Positions 34,641 to 47,320 of a stretch of DNA of 64,000 nt are shown here, one piece after another. How positions within the stretch are numbered: the stretch's first letter is position 1; each line of letters starts with the position of its first letter. Source of the DNA: Enoplosus armatus (lineage: Eukaryota > Chordata > Actinopteri > Centrarchiformes > Enoplosidae); assembly GCF_043641665.1 (NCBI RefSeq), contig NC_092181.1, forward strand, positions 10,075,818 to 10,139,817. The letters run 5' to 3'. The notes under the pieces are model-generated. The model had not been told where the DNA came from and ran no database searches. It saw only the letters and a program-made list of their open reading frames with translations. The translations under genes were made by a program, and so were the position numbers.

Positions 34641-36687
34641 CATGTTAGCTAAATAGCAAGGGTATTCAATGAATCGTCAAAGGGGTCCAGTTATAGAAGA
34701 TTTCCTCAAAGGTCCTGAACATCCTGCTTATCTTATATGATTCTGTGCCACATATATCGAAGTAGGTTAGTCGTCGTGTATTTGACTCTCAAATCAAATA
34801 AATTCAATAGCATTTCAACAATATTTATCGTTGCGTTCCACGTTGAAGTGGGACTCTACGTTGATAAGTACTCGAATGATAAATGAATGTTCTTTTCTCA
34901 TTTCAAGTAAAAATGGGGCTGCATTTTAGGAATAAAGTACATAGCAGAGCTTTTGAATGTTGTTGACACAGTGAGCGAACTTTTTTTTTTGATGGCGATG
35001 AGGATGAGGAAGAGACTGCTATGGGTTTTTTTTGGCTTTTACCTCTTCCCCTTGACATTATCCCTAAATGTCACTGTGTTACTGACTGGCTGCTAGGTAA
35101 CCGTTACCTTTTATAGTTGGAAGTGTTGAACGTCACTCCACGTACAATAAGGTCTTCTTTAACAAAACAGACCTGCTTTATGGTTGAAGAAACGATTAAA
35201 GCTCCATCCCCGTTTTTTTTTTAACCGAAAGGATTTTTAAAAATTGCTACACTCAAGTGACCAATGCTGGTGCGTACATCTCTGACCCTGACTTAGCACA
35301 GAGAAAGACAGATGGAAACCCCTGGTTTCCTAATGATTTAATAAATGGCAACAAGCCACGGAAACAGAGTCACTGACTGGCGATATTTCATACAGCTGAG
35401 AAATGTCTGTCTGAAAGCAAAATCTGTGTATTATATTACTTCATTAACTGATAGTGAATGTAATCCTGCAACATTCTGGAAAACAGGGGAGTCAATTCAA
35501 TCCAGTCCTGCCACGTGTCACCTGTCTATTCTAATGACGGTCCTATTTCTGACAAACAAGAAATGAGGGATGATTCTTAATCATCATGTCATGGCGGCAG
35601 GACATATTTTTTTTAGAACTCTAACCATGCTACTGTGGTTAGTGAATGCGTCGCACAGTAGAGGGCTCGCAACCCCCCAACTGGAGCACTCTTCTCTTTT
35701 AGGAAATTCACAGAACACAAGGTGTTAAATGCACTACTCGCTATAAATGAAAAGAAATCAATGGGGTCGGATGAAATAGACCCCAGTGTTTTATGACTTG
35801 CTGCTACTACTGGTAGCCAGTATTTATTTTTTTGCTTGTCACTTATTTCTGGGACTATTCCCCGAAGTTCTTCCATTATTCAAAGGGGGAGATACGGTCC
35901 GCACATGCAGCCGCGTTGGTTTATGGCGATTTTTTTGCGGTGACACTCGTTGACTTCTTGCTTAGTCACAGAATGTTTTCTTTTGCATGCCCCCCCCAGC
36001 GTTTCGTAGAGAACAGTGCGTTTAGCATAAACATGCAAGCTCTATGGAGGTCTTCAATAGGTGACACTTTTGACTCATTGTGACCTCAAAATAGCTAAAA
36101 AAAAAACAACCTGTAACTTAAGAATGAACTAGCGGAGTCCGGGCTTTCCTCCATCTGGCTATACTCTCCATCTTTACACAGTGATCAAGTACATGTGCGC
36201 CTGTTTAGCCAACACATCTATGATAAATCCTGCATCAATCAATTCAATAATGTACATTCACTGGAATTATACATAATGATGTATTATCAATGTAGGGATA
36301 ACTTCCATTAAGCCAAATATATTATGAGTCTAGACAGACATGGATGTAAACTGCGACTTGGCTGGTTGCATCTTCTTTTCTTCTCTCACAAGCAGAGGCG
36401 CCTTTCCACTGAAAACACATTCTCAACGATTTTATCCAAGCGTGTGATCGTTAGACTAATCCACGGCGGGCGGCGCCGAGAGGGTTTGCTGGGTTTGTTT
36501 ATTCTCTCTGCAGTGATGTTCGGATCGTGAATACAGTGTGTTTCAGGTTCTGCACGAAGACGTGACGCATGTAGAAAAGCCGCGTGAGAAAGCCTACTGG
36601 CCTCTCTTTTAACACAGCAGGCCAATTCACTGTTCCTCTCTCTTTCTACACTGCTTTGCTCTCCCCATCGCTCTCACTCTCTCATCA

Positions 36688-36721
<34 letters not shown>

Positions 36722-37684
36722 TCTTCCAGTCAGGCAATAGTTGGTTGCCCGTGTAGACCGCAGCACAGCATAGGTGGAACCCTGCTAGCTTGGCCTCTGT
36801 TGATCAATCAACACGTACTAATGGAGGGAGAGATGAAAGAGGGGAGGATAGAGGTAGCTGGACAGGAAGGGAACTGACTGATATGGGATTTAAAGGCCGA
36901 TAGCAATACGTCATGCTGGGTTTGAAGAACTTATAAATTGTCTGTGTCGACTGTGTTCATTGCGGAAAGTTCCAGGAATGAAAAAGAGCACTTACACCAT
37001 GTTATACAAAAGAGGTCTACTACCATAAGACATCATATTGATGCATAAATCAAAGCAGAATTATGTCAGAGGAATTGACAGCTCTTTCTAACATGTACTG
37101 TAGTGTTCATTGATTCTAAAATATCGACGTGGTTGTCCGGCCACATTTAAAGGAAAAGGTGTTTGTACCTGTTCCAAATGGCCACAGTCAAAAGCCAGGT
37201 CTAAAATCCTGCCGTCATAGCCTCCTCCTGGCTGCGTCACGCTGCTTCCCTGATTCTCTTTCCAAGAAGTCCCTTGCATGTGTTTGTAGTAACGACGCAA
37301 CAAATTGTACAAATTGTACACTTTGGACAGTCAGGAATGAAAAACGGAGCGCTTGAGAGAGAGAGAGAGGTTCAAACACTTGCCGGGTTTCCATCCGAAT
37401 GTGGGCCAAATTTTCACGGACTTTCCAGAAAGCCAGCAGAAGAAAATCATTTCAAGGAATCGAGGTCATTTATTTGTCGTTTCACAACACATGGTTACTT
37501 TTACATTACAATTAAATGTAAGTTGCAGCCCCATCATGCCACACACACACATTAACATATATGCAAATATATAAATGTAGAATAGAATAAAATAGAATAA
37601 ATAAATAAAACAAATTATACAGTTATTTACATGCATATTTGCCTATACATGTATACACCGAGAAAGTAATAATTCTGTAGTGCT

Positions 37685-37960
37685 TTTTTTGAATTTGTGT
37701 CTGGGGGAATGTAAACAGCAGCAACAAGATAGTGTTGATAATATAGTTAGGCGTCATTAAAAAAAATACAACATACATTGTGTTCCGTCATCTGCGAGAT
37801 GTGGGCACAGCAGTCTTGCTTGGTCCGGGCTGCTCTGGTCTGGGTGGTCAAGATGCCGCGGGCAGTGATCGTGTCAGGGTCCACTGCACTTGATCCAATC
37901 GCACTTCCTTTTTCCAATGCCAGATGAGTGTATTTCTGTCACAGGTGATACGTGACACCT
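37685..37960. repeat. Dispersed repeat, copy 2
   Basis: It shares 'gaatgtaaacagcag', 'gtccactgcactt', 'gatccaatc' and 'gagtgtatttctgtca' with 858-1950, in the same order but much closer together. Confidence 0.55.
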
Positions 37961-38849
37961 TCACCATGGCTAGATGGTGCAAATGAATATGCGCTTCCAT
38001 CCACCACCGTTACGTGTACATTAGGAGTTTGTTCATTGTTGGTGGTGCTAATTCTTTAGCCGGGTCTCATTGAACCATTGCAGAAGAAGGGAATGCAATG
38101 GAACCTTACAGTGTCCTTATCTGTCCACAGATTGGATGTTTCCGTCAGCTGCCACTGTCTCTTCACAGCTTAAGTGATGCTAAAGTCACAAACTTCGATA
38201 CACCAACTTTTACACGTCTACCAAGCGTAAAAAATGTTTTTTTTTGCGATATTCCAAGGTTTTGTTTTGTTTTTGAAATAGAAAATTGATTATAATTTGA
38301 CAACCATTCTCAATAATATTATCACATATTCACAATATCCGCCCCTGGCAACAAAAGCATAGTTCATGTTTTTAAGGTTACGTTAAGGTTTGAAGGTTTG
38401 AGAAATGAGAATGAGAAGGCACACACTGTCCCATCATTTAACCAAAATGTACATATGTTTCCTTTCCCTCTGAAAAAATCTTGCCAGCGAACATAATCCA
38501 GACGGCAATTCCGTTTTGTGCAAAACGTATTGGGCGAATCAAATAGGCTAAATAGGACAGACACATATTTTGTTGAAAACAGGGTTGTATATATATTGTC
38601 ATGCATAACACACAAAGAGACTGTCTTGGTCGATTAAATTTGTATCATGCCGTGTATAAATTAATGAAATATGAATTAAAACATAGATAGCAGTGACTAC
38701 ATCAACCGTGACAGCCCCCTGAGAACTGGACTGCACAATCGGCTCAATACATTTGTAGCACAGTTTTTTGGTTGAGATTCTCTTTCACTGGTATTCCTCT
38801 CTATGCTGCGCTGTAGGGTGCATCCACATAAAGAGCAGAATGTGAGTAG

Positions 38850-38930
38850 ATAAGATGAGATAAGATAGTCCTTTTTTAATCCCTCAGCGAGGAAACGTGC
38901 ATTGTTATAGCAGCAGTCGCAGTTAGTAAG
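38850..38930 (+). repeat. Retroposon tail-like patch
   Basis: 'agataagatgagataagatagtcc' followed by 'ttttttaatccctcagcgagg' and 'ttgttatagcagcagt' resembles the AGATAAGATA...TTTATTGATCCC 3' ends common in fish genomes. The exact family is not resolved. Confidence 0.5.
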
Positions 38931-40779
38931 ATAGTAATGCGGCCTGTTTTCCAAGATGGCAGCGGAGTTTTAATAATTCAGCTCACCACAGGAGGTTCCT
39001 TTTTGATATCTCACTTTGAAGAACAAGTGCGTCCCTCTCTTTTCCTCTGTCATCCTCTCATCACTCTGCAAGTCAGCCAACCCCCCCACCCCCACCCACC
39101 CACCACCCCTTCCTCCTCGTCTCACCTCACATTGTCTCCCCTCTTTCATCCCCCGTTCTTTTCATATTTCTGCTTATGCATACCTCTTTTTCATTTCAAT
39201 CTCAGGTGCATTTATGTAACTTAACTCATTGACTGTGTGGATATAATGCGTGTGCATGCCAGCAAAGATGGGCGTGTCACAATCGCTTCATCTCCGCTAA
39301 CATTATCTTTCAAATCAGATCAAAGAAACTCCTCTGAGCTTACCACACGCACTATCTCTCTCCCTCTCTCAGACTCGCACACTGGCTGACTAAAATGACT
39401 TGCATCATTATGCATTGTTAGTTGATATTAAGTGTAGTAATAGTAGTAGCACTATATATAATAGATTAATACACCATAACACAGTTATTTTATCTTCAGA
39501 GCCATACAAAACAACATATATTAAGATTAGCCTAAAGTCAACACCTGGAAAAAGGCCACTGACATTACCAGCAACTAGATTATTAGTGTTTTATTCAGGC
39601 TGTTCATTCGCTGTAGCTGGTTGAGGTCTCTGCAGCCATGTCATTGTTTGAGTGTAGCTATATCTGGTGCTGAGTTGTCCTTGGACTTAATATATTTGCT
39701 ATGACTGTCATGTCAGATGACACATGCCGTAATTGTTCAAAGTGCAAAAGACAACCGAGAAGCCTCCGTAATCCTTACGTCTGCAATGACCCACTTTCAG
39801 GACAGGCTCACTGAATCATGTCTCTTATTGAATACCAAAACCTTGACATTGTAAATGAGCGTTTTTCTTTTTTCTTTTTTTTTTTTTACAAATTTTGGTG
39901 TCTAAATGATAGTAATAGTTACCAAAAGCTCAAACGAGCTCAGTGGCTACAACATAATCCCTGTGGGCAATCGAAAAGTGAAAAGTATGTCCAGTAAAAG
40001 TGCTTGTCTTTGCCAGTGACAGGCTCAGATTGTTATTCTGACAACGTTATGAAACGGATCCCTACAGAGATAGACCTTTTAAAGCTGGAGTGTGAAAATT
40101 CTGGCATACGCAGGTTCCTCCGTTGCCCAGAGCCATGTAGAGAGAGAGAGAGTCACGTCAGCTCCTTGTCTAACTAATTAGCAAAAATCACAGTTCTGTC
40201 TCTCTGTATTTATCATGGATGTATTATATTTACACATACTAATTGCCCGCCAAGAACTTCCTGGAACTATCCGAAGTCTGCGTGAATCAAGCGTTGATCG
40301 ATCAGGCATTTTGAACTTCCAGGATGCGACTGTCCCTACATGGTTCTGCTACCGCCACGGCTAGACGGTAGCCCACGCAGTCGCTATGCGGTTGCCCCCC
40401 CCCCCATTCAGCTCTGGCAAACCAATCATTGCTGGTTGACATGAAACGCATCACTACTGGAGCACCAGATAATGGCCGTTCATTGATATGTAAAAGTCCC
40501 GCATTCCAGCTTCAACCAGAGGCAACGTTGTCTGTTGTTGGCCCACCCAAGCCTAGCAGGCGCATTTAACCAGAATACCCTGCCACTGGGCATTTTCTGT
40601 ATACTTGATGTGCTTCAGGTGTCACCAAAAGATGTCACCAAGACATTTGATTCCCACTTGAATCCACATTAGGGCAGTTAACAGTAGTCTTAGGTTACTT
40701 AGTTTACAACAGAAGTTGTGTACAACCGAAGATACATTCAATAAATACGTAACACATTTAGCTGATAGCTGTAGAAGTG

Positions 40780-40850
40780 CCATGAGATGACTTTCGACTT
40801 TTTAGCGCTATATGAATAAAATTGAATCGAATTGAATTGAATGAAGGAAG
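40780..40850 (+). mobile_element. SINE remnant with GAATT tail
   Basis: 'gtgccatgagatgactttcg', 'agcgctatatgaataaaatt' and 'gaatcgaattgaattgaat' are the 3' part of the SINE seen at 53604-53760, here in plus orientation. Confidence 0.7.
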
Positions 40851-41003
40851 ATATGGACACGTCCACCAACCACCAACACCCTCACTTTCAAATGTGCTTT
40901 CAAAATAGTCCAGTCAACAGTTAGTAAAGTCTCACCTCTGCCGTACCAATGCTCTCAATCATTAATATATATTTCTCTCATCTTTATGTCCTCTCTCCAC
41001 CAG

Positions 41004-41075
41004 GTATACTGTACAAGGGCAACGGCGAGAACATTTTCATTTCCCAGCAGCCCCCCGTCATCAGCAGCATCATGG
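41004..41075 (+). CDS. tenm3: tenm3 exon: FN-plug to NHL link
   Basis: The exon is 72 nt, phase 1 to 1. Acceptor ctctctccaccag, donor gtaagc. It encodes [20 protein letters not shown] then [13 protein letters not shown] is the teneurin-3 form (teneurin-2 has ILHKGTGEN, as I remember it). It follows the longest intron of the window, about 10 kb. Confidence 0.94.
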
Positions 41076-41266
41076 GTAAGCACAGATTCAAATATTGTTG
41101 ACTTGACTGAGCTTTTGGCTGAGCCACGACAATCTCAAAGTCTCTAGAATTCAACAGACAGTATGAGTGGTCATCAGAGGAACTGCGATTTTTTCTCCCT
41201 ATTCATCGCAGTCTTCGACAGCACCCTACTTTTTTGCTAAAAATGGATTTCAACATCCTCTTCTAG

Positions 41267-41444
41267 GAAATGGACGTCGCCGCAGCATCTCCTGTCCCAG
41301 CTGCAATGGGCAGGCAGAGGGCAACAAGCTGCTGGCGCCCCTGGCTCTGGCCTGTGGAGCAGATGGCAGCATCTTCGTTGGAGACTTCAACTACATCAGG
41401 AGGATCTTCCCCTCTGGGAATGTTACCAGTGTCATGGAGCTGAG
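41267..41444 (+). CDS. tenm3: tenm3 exon: first NHL blade
   Basis: The exon is 178 nt, phase 1 to 2. Acceptor catcctcttctag, donor gtaaga. It encodes [19 protein letters not shown], then [20 protein letters not shown] and [20 protein letters not shown] plus a split Arg/Ser codon. [19 protein letters not shown] is the first NHL repeat of the beta-propeller. The split codon becomes Arg when the 21-nt microexon follows and Ser when it is skipped. Confidence 0.94.
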
Positions 41445-42214
41445 GTAAGACGGGAGGGAGGGAGGGAGAGTGGCGGCTGAATCAGGGATTTGAATCTAAT
41501 CCAGAGAATACATCTTCTAGGGTCACATAGATAATGGTCTCATCACTCAGAGGACTCATGATCCATTTTACAGTAAAGCTTCGCCTAAGCAATTTCATCC
41601 AGGTTTCTCAGGGTCATTGAAAATGCATGAATGTTGGTTGATTTAAACAAGTAAAACAAAATGTGTCCTATAAAATTTGTGAAAATGAACTGATAGAACT
41701 GAGAGTCTCTCTTTGAGAGCTTGAACTCATCTCCCCGCCTCAGCTTGTCTGGGCATCTTTCCTTCCTCCACTCAACTGTTCAACTCCACATCATTGGTCT
41801 TGGAGGACTTTGAAGCAGTGCTCGAAAACATAAAGGAAGAGAGGGATAGATGCATGGCCAGATTGGACACTTTGCCACAATACAGTAATTAACATTCAAG
41901 CACTTACTCTTCAGCCAAAGTGCTGAAAGATAGAAGAACGCTCTGGATGTAGAAGGGGGAAAATCTGGATTATTGCTATGAATTTAGAAACATGCTTCTG
42001 GCACGCTCTCGAGTGCTAATTTCTCTAACAGCCATCTGAAATCTTTTTCCTACTGACTTCTGTGAAGCATGATTCAAATTCTGAATTTTGACTGCAACTT
42101 CTAACGGTTCCCTTTTTTTCATGATTTTGGTCATAATACCTATCAGAGACCAATCTGTCTACTAACTCTTGTTTCTTCTCTTGTGTTTTTTCCTTTACTT
42201 GCACTGTATTAAAG

Positions 42215-42235
42215 AAACAAAGATTTCAGACATAG
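42215..42235 (+). CDS. tenm3: tenm3 microexon, splice site B (21 nt, NKDFRHS)
   Basis: The exon is 21 nt, phase 2 to 2, between gcactgtattaaag and gtaaga. It encodes NKDFRHS between the first two NHL blades. This is identical to the B insert that I remember for mammalian teneurin-3, and differs from teneurin-2 (NKEFKHS). In the family the insert changes propeller-mediated trans homophilic binding and latrophilin-dependent adhesion. A TGC lies 13-15 nt upstream of the exon, the position favoured by the neural splicing factor SRRM4. Skipping keeps the frame and gives LRSNNPAH. Confidence 0.93.
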   Translation, partial: KQRFQT

Positions 42236-44129
42236 GTAAGAGTGACTAATCCTTTTCAACCTTTAAACCTTCTTTCGCTGTCCACTGTCAATTTATGCTG
42301 CTTGCACCAGACTCTAGTATGCACATTTCTTCCACCACTCTCTCCTTCTTTTCAATGAAAAAAAAAATCCTTGTTGCTGGCAGTTTTCAGACCTGAGTAT
42401 ACTGACGTCCTTAGCCCAAGGTCGCAGTGCATCAAGGAGACTGGGCTGGATCAAGCTGTTAGCAAGCTAATTTTGCACATAAGATTTCTTCCTGATGTCC
42501 AGTAATGCCTCAAAGCTGCAGATTGTATCATGTAGTGAAGAGGAGAGTATCAAATAGGTCAGACAAGCAGATGATGTGCAACCAGACAGCCTTCACACCA
42601 GTTAGTAAATTAGCTGAACTGGATCATTCTGGTTCATCTTAACTTGGGTCTCATTTGTGGTGTTTTTGGCTCGTGTCCATTTGTGCCGTGATCACATTTT
42701 ACTCGCCAAAGTAGTTGATGAAATGCAGAAATGTGGAATTATCCATACTAATCAGTAATGTTGCAACGTGACTCTCAACGGGGCAGCGTGAGGCGGAGGA
42801 GAAGGGGAAAAGTAGCTTTCATTTTTGCCACCATCAAAACAAGACCCACTCATCTTGCTCTTCAGCCTGCTTCTTATTTCTCTCCCTCAGTGTCATTTTC
42901 TTTCCCTGTCTAAAATTGGCAAGTGCTCATACAAAATCAAGCCAACTCTTCTGTTGTCAGCTAAATGCGTCCAGTCAAGTACTGTGCTTAAGTACTTTAT
43001 ACTTCTACTCTATATATACTGCTTTCTCCATCCCCATCTATTTAGAAAGCGGCAAAGCCACTTTTTTCTGATACCTGAATTTGGATATCTGCCTATACCA
43101 ACAACGAACCAATCAATTAATCCACCCCCAAAATTTCCACCCCTCGGAAAGTTGGCTTTACGCACATTACAAGTAGCTGTCGTCCTTTTCTGTGTTTCGA
43201 GAGGACATGTTGAGTCAGTCAACTGTTACTAGCTCACTCAGTTGCAGACTGTCTCATGTTGTAATTCATTAATTTATGCTACCACATTATGGCTATGGGT
43301 TTAAAATTGCATTGTTACATATTTATAATTAAATCATTCAAATCATCAGACTGGATTGGTACCTGGATGGGTGAAGTCCGATATCCAAAAAGTGAATTAC
43401 AGCATCAGCACCTGATACCGATATTGAATCAGATCAGTCCCAACTCTAGTTTTATCTGCTCTGGCAGATATGTCTAGCCCCCCTCTCGTTCAGACACATT
43501 TCCAGCCAACCTGTCACAGGCCAATCACAACCGTTTATCTAATATGGGCCGGGTTTGTTTGATACGATGATTTATCATAGGCTTCTACAATTAGGATGCA
43601 TTCACCATCACATTTACTGTTCCAGCTTCCTCTACATGTCTACGCCCACTCTGTTATTTAGACTGATACATTATTATTTGCTGCTCTGTCTCAAAGCCCT
43701 CCTTTTCTCTTTCTGAAAAAAGCTTAACCCAGTTAGTTTTGTTCTATATATCCTCATACACATACAGAGCAGAACCCTACCTGGAGCTTCTTTGCCACTG
43801 GCAAGACACAATGATTGGATTTAAATTTTTGACTCATCCAAATGTAGTTTTCAATTAAATTTCACTTTTTAATTAAAACACAATTTCCTCTCAGGAGGAC
43901 AAGTTATGACACTGAGCTTTTTTTTACTTTCTGCCCTTCCTTAATGTTTACCTATTCACACCATCTCGACTCTGCATTGTTTCATTTTTTTGTTGTTTTT
44001 TCAGTCTCTCCTCTCTTGATTGAGTAATTTCTACTTTGTCTCATCCTTTTCCTTGTTTCTCGTTTATTTGCTTCCCATTTTCCTTCCCTTCAGTTAGTCA
44101 TTCTATCTTCCTCATGTCCTGTGCTCTGC

Positions 44130-45430
44130 ATCCCCCCATTCATCCATCCATCTTCTGACGCTTATCGGGGGCCTGGTCGCAGTGGCAGCAGGCTAAGCAG
44201 GGTTGTCCAGTCCTCTCCCCAGCAATGTTTTCCAGCTCCTCCTGGGGGATCCCTCCAGAGAGTACTCAGAGGGGAGGTGCCCTGGAGGCACCCTGATCAG
44301 AAGCCCGAACCACGTATCTCGAAGGGTGAGCCCACTCCTTTCGGCAGCTTGGACCAGTGATCTCATTCTTTTGGTCACTACCCAAAGCTCATGACCATAG
44401 ATGAGGGTTTAAACATAGATTGACTGGTAAATCGAAAGCTTTGCCTTCCGGCTCAGCTCTCTCTTCACCACAACATTCCGGTACAATGCCCGCATTACTA
44501 CTGACGCCGCCCCAATTCACCTGTCCATCTCGCGCTCCATTTTACCCTCACTCATTAGACCCCAAGATACTTGAACTCCCTCACTTGGGCCTTCTCCAAA
44601 TCAACAAAACACATGTAGACTGGATGGGCAATCTCCCATGACCCCCCCCCCCCCAGCAACCCTGCAAGGGTAAAGAGCTGACCAAAACTCCACAATGGAG
44701 GCTTTGAACATGGCCAACATGAATTCCATGCCCCCAATCTCCCCCGGGATGCAGGAGAAAGATCTCTCAGACAGGTGTCCAACAACAAAGCACCACTCAG
44801 GCTCAGATCACGCAGGCCATCCCCTAACAGAACCTCCCCAGGAGGTATCCCTTCAAGGACACCACCTAATGACTCAAAGAAGGACGGGTTCTCTGAACTG
44901 CTGTTTGGTGCTTAAGCACAAACAACATCAGAGCCTTCCTCTCAGCAACTTGCAGTTGCGTAGAGGCCACCCCCTCGATTTCCTGGGAGAACTCCAACAG
45001 AGCGGCACTCAGTCGGGGGCTCGTGAGAATCCCCACACAGCCTGGTGCCTCTCACCCTGGGCAACTCTGGAAAGGGAAAGAGTCCAGCCCCTCTCTAGCA
45101 GTTTGGTTCCAGACGCAGAGCTATGCGTGAGCCCAATTATATCTAGTTCATACCGCTCCACCTCCTGTATCACCTCAGGTTCCTTCCCCGCCAGAGAGGC
45201 GATGTTTCACGTCCCTAGAACAAGTCTGAGATGCCAGGGGTCAGCATGCCTAGCTCCCGCCTTCACCTACTGCCCGACTTACAATGCACCCGACCCCAAT
45301 ACCTATCTGTGCAGGTGGTGCCTCCACTTTCCCTGTTTTGGGTGAGGTGCTGCAGCGCCTTCTTGGCAGATTCATATCGGATCTGTGAATCTCTCTAGGT
45401 CTGGCCTCTCCCCTGGAACCATTCTTGGAG
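44130..45430 (-). mobile_element. Deleted LINE, endonuclease/RT type, minus strand
   Basis: The minus strand shows YMCFVDLEKA (the FVDLEKAFD reverse transcriptase motif, truncated by a deletion), QVREFKYLGV, SGLTLRDTWFGLLIRVPPGH and PSEYSLEGSPRRSWKTLLG, known from the C-terminal region of abundant fish LINEs. The DNA wording ('gatcagaagcccgaaccac', 'aaaacacatgtagactgg', 'cccgacttacaatgcacccg') also matches this family. The 3' end at 44137-44155 is a GGATGGATGAAT microsatellite. Many internal deletions make it non-functional. RTE/Rex3-like is my guess. Confidence 0.75.
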
Positions 45431-45658
45431 GGGCTCTGCATCCTTTCCTCATTCAATCAGTCACTCCTTACTGCTTCTCAGTTTCCTTTTTTCTTCCTTC
45501 CTTCTCCTTTTTTTCTTCCTTTTGTTCTTCTTCTCCTGGTGCCCTTGCTTCTTTCTATTTCCCGTTCAGTCATATCTTTTAATGTGTCCTGGCATGTTTA
45601 GATGATCAAGTGTCATCCATGTCAAGTTCATCCTCAGGCTGTGTTTCTGCATTCAACT

Positions 45659-45661
<3 letters not shown>

Positions 45662-45700
<39 letters not shown>
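45662..45700. repeat. (CA)20 microsatellite
   Basis: Pure CA tract in intron. Similar tracts: 6404-6441, 9016-9038, 13009-13042, 24596-24622, 34032-34061, 36689-36719, 58551-58581, 62471-62497 (CA); 2424-2448, 18889-18916, 32334-32371, 32532-32556, 56302-56331, 62077-62109 (TG). Confidence 0.9.
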
Positions 45701-45702
<2 letters not shown>

Positions 45703-47036
45703 AGGCATGTCTTAAATAAGCTTTGTCATTAAAATATCCTCACAACTTGTTTTGTTGGCACATGAGACTATAAAGCTGAAAAACTGAACCTCATTAAATG
45801 TTTAAAATCTAAGGATTGAAAATGATAAAAGAAATCAGAGGCAGAATCATCAGGATGTCATGTGTTTAATTAACAGAGTGGGTCTTGCAGACAGGTGGAA
45901 ACAGACAGACTGTCTTCACACTATTTTCTGACAGAACCGGCTGGTCAAATGATTCACTGGATTTAATTAAGTTCTCCCTTACATTGCTGTTCCCTTCTTT
46001 CTTCTTTGTTTTCGCTGTTAGTGTAGTCTATCTGATACCATCCACTGTGGTGCCGCCTATTCTGAATCTTGAAAATGTTTCAATCTTAATAGGATTTTTC
46101 TGCCTAAATAAAGGTTCGACGAAAACAAAAGGCCGTGCTTATCAGCCTGTCTGGGCCTCCCAAGTGTAGAAAAACACAGACTGCCTCTGTTCCACACACA
46201 CACACACAGTCTGTCTAATTTTAGCTGTCTTAATTAAACAGCCTGTGATCATCTGCTGATTATCACCAACCACTGAGACTTATGGCCAGAGGCGTGCAGA
46301 GGTCTAATACTTGAGACTTGCTCTGTGTGTGTGTGTGTGTGTGATGGATTTTATATGACAGTGTGGCAGGCATCATTAAGAGTGTGTCACAGACAAGTGA
46401 TGGCACCATCGCACCCATTGTAGCTCTGTTCAGACTGACAGACAAACAAACCTACTGTAAATACTCACACACATGGCATGAAGTTACGTGCTCACTTTCT
46501 CACTTACATAAATATAGCACACCTAAAACATGTGCATAGAAATAGCAACACACGCCCTCATACTGTGTCTGCCTCTCATTGTCTTTCTGTCTTACACACA
46601 CTCACACTAACCACCCGCTACTAGTGGCAGCAAATTAACACCACTTTCTTGACTTTCACTTCATCAACCTTCATTATCACCGGCTTTGAATCAAGTCTCC
46701 TTCATTTCCCCATCATAGTGACACTGGAACCAGTGTCTCATTGTAAAATTGTGAAATTGGTTAAAGCCATACATGTTATTTTAAAAATGCACCTTGTCTA
46801 CTTCAATGTCAGTGGATATGCCGCTTCATGTTTCCAGTCAAACTGTGGATCATGTAGTGAAGTGTCAGCGTGGTAAACTGGAGACAACAGTCCACCAGGG
46901 TCACATGGATGATTTTAGTGTCTATATTCATTGATATCAGAGATATATTGAAGACACAACTAAAGAAGCAATTTCTTTCTCGTTTCTGTCTTGTTTGTCA
47001 CCTACCTCCCCTTTTGCCCGCCACCACCCTCCGCAG

Positions 47037-47161
47037 CAACAATCCTGCTCACCGTTACTACCTAGCTACCGACCCAGTAACAGGGCAGCTGTATGTGTCA
47101 GACACTAACTCGCGACGAATCTACCGACCCAAGATGCTCAGCGGCGCCCGTGACCTCATCA
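47037..47161 (+). CDS. tenm3: tenm3 exon: NHL blade 2
   Basis: The exon is 125 nt, phase 2 to 1. Acceptor caccctccgcag, donor gtaagc. It encodes [20 protein letters not shown], then [20 protein letters not shown] and [11 protein letters not shown] is the NHL motif, and IYRPK is the teneurin-3 wording (teneurin-2 IYRVK). Confidence 0.94.
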
Positions 47162-47284
47162 GTAAGCATGTATTTCATTTCCAGTACACGTGAGAAGCAA
47201 TCAGTTTTTTTCAATTGTTAATTTTAATTCTTTCTTCTAATATGGCAGGGGGAAAGATGAAGGATATCTCGCAATAAATGCATG

Positions 47285-47289
<5 letters not shown>

Positions 47290-47316
<27 letters not shown>
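47290..47316 (+). repeat. (TG)13 tract before the 108-nt NHL exon
   Basis: It is followed at once by ttcag and the exon. It is complementary to the (CA)n at 47432-47470 on the other side of the exon. Confidence 0.9.
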
Positions 47317-47320
47317 TCAG

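Larger units (their letters stand above)
30980..41003 (+). other. 10-kb intron between FN-plug and NHL link
   Basis: It is rich in simple repeats: TC runs (31165-31190, 31348-31367), (ATT)n 31561-31592, (AAT)n 31857-31880, CT/CCTC tract 32168-32235, (TG)n 32334-32371 and 32532-32556, (CA)15 34032-34061, (GA)13 34219-34244, (TA)18 34602-34638, (CA)15 36689-36719. It also has a second copy of the repeat at 858-1950 (37685-37960), a LINE/SINE tail-like patch at 38850-38930 and SINE remnants at 31715-31760 and 40780-40850. No coding exon was found. Confidence 0.55.
42236..47036 (+). other. Intron after the 21-nt microexon
   Basis: It contains a transposon-like patch at 43345-43445 ('tggtacctggatgggtgaag'), a deleted LINE on the minus strand (44130-45430), (CA)20 at 45662-45700 and (TG)n at 46323-46343. 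The long open frame at 44695-45345 is antisense to the LINE. The shorter intron at 41445-42214 (770 nt) holds nothing I can name. Confidence 0.55.

Noticed and set aside
44695..45345. 216-residue open frame
   Set aside because: It lies over the minus-strand LINE remnant; the DNA wording is that of the retroelement, read in antisense.
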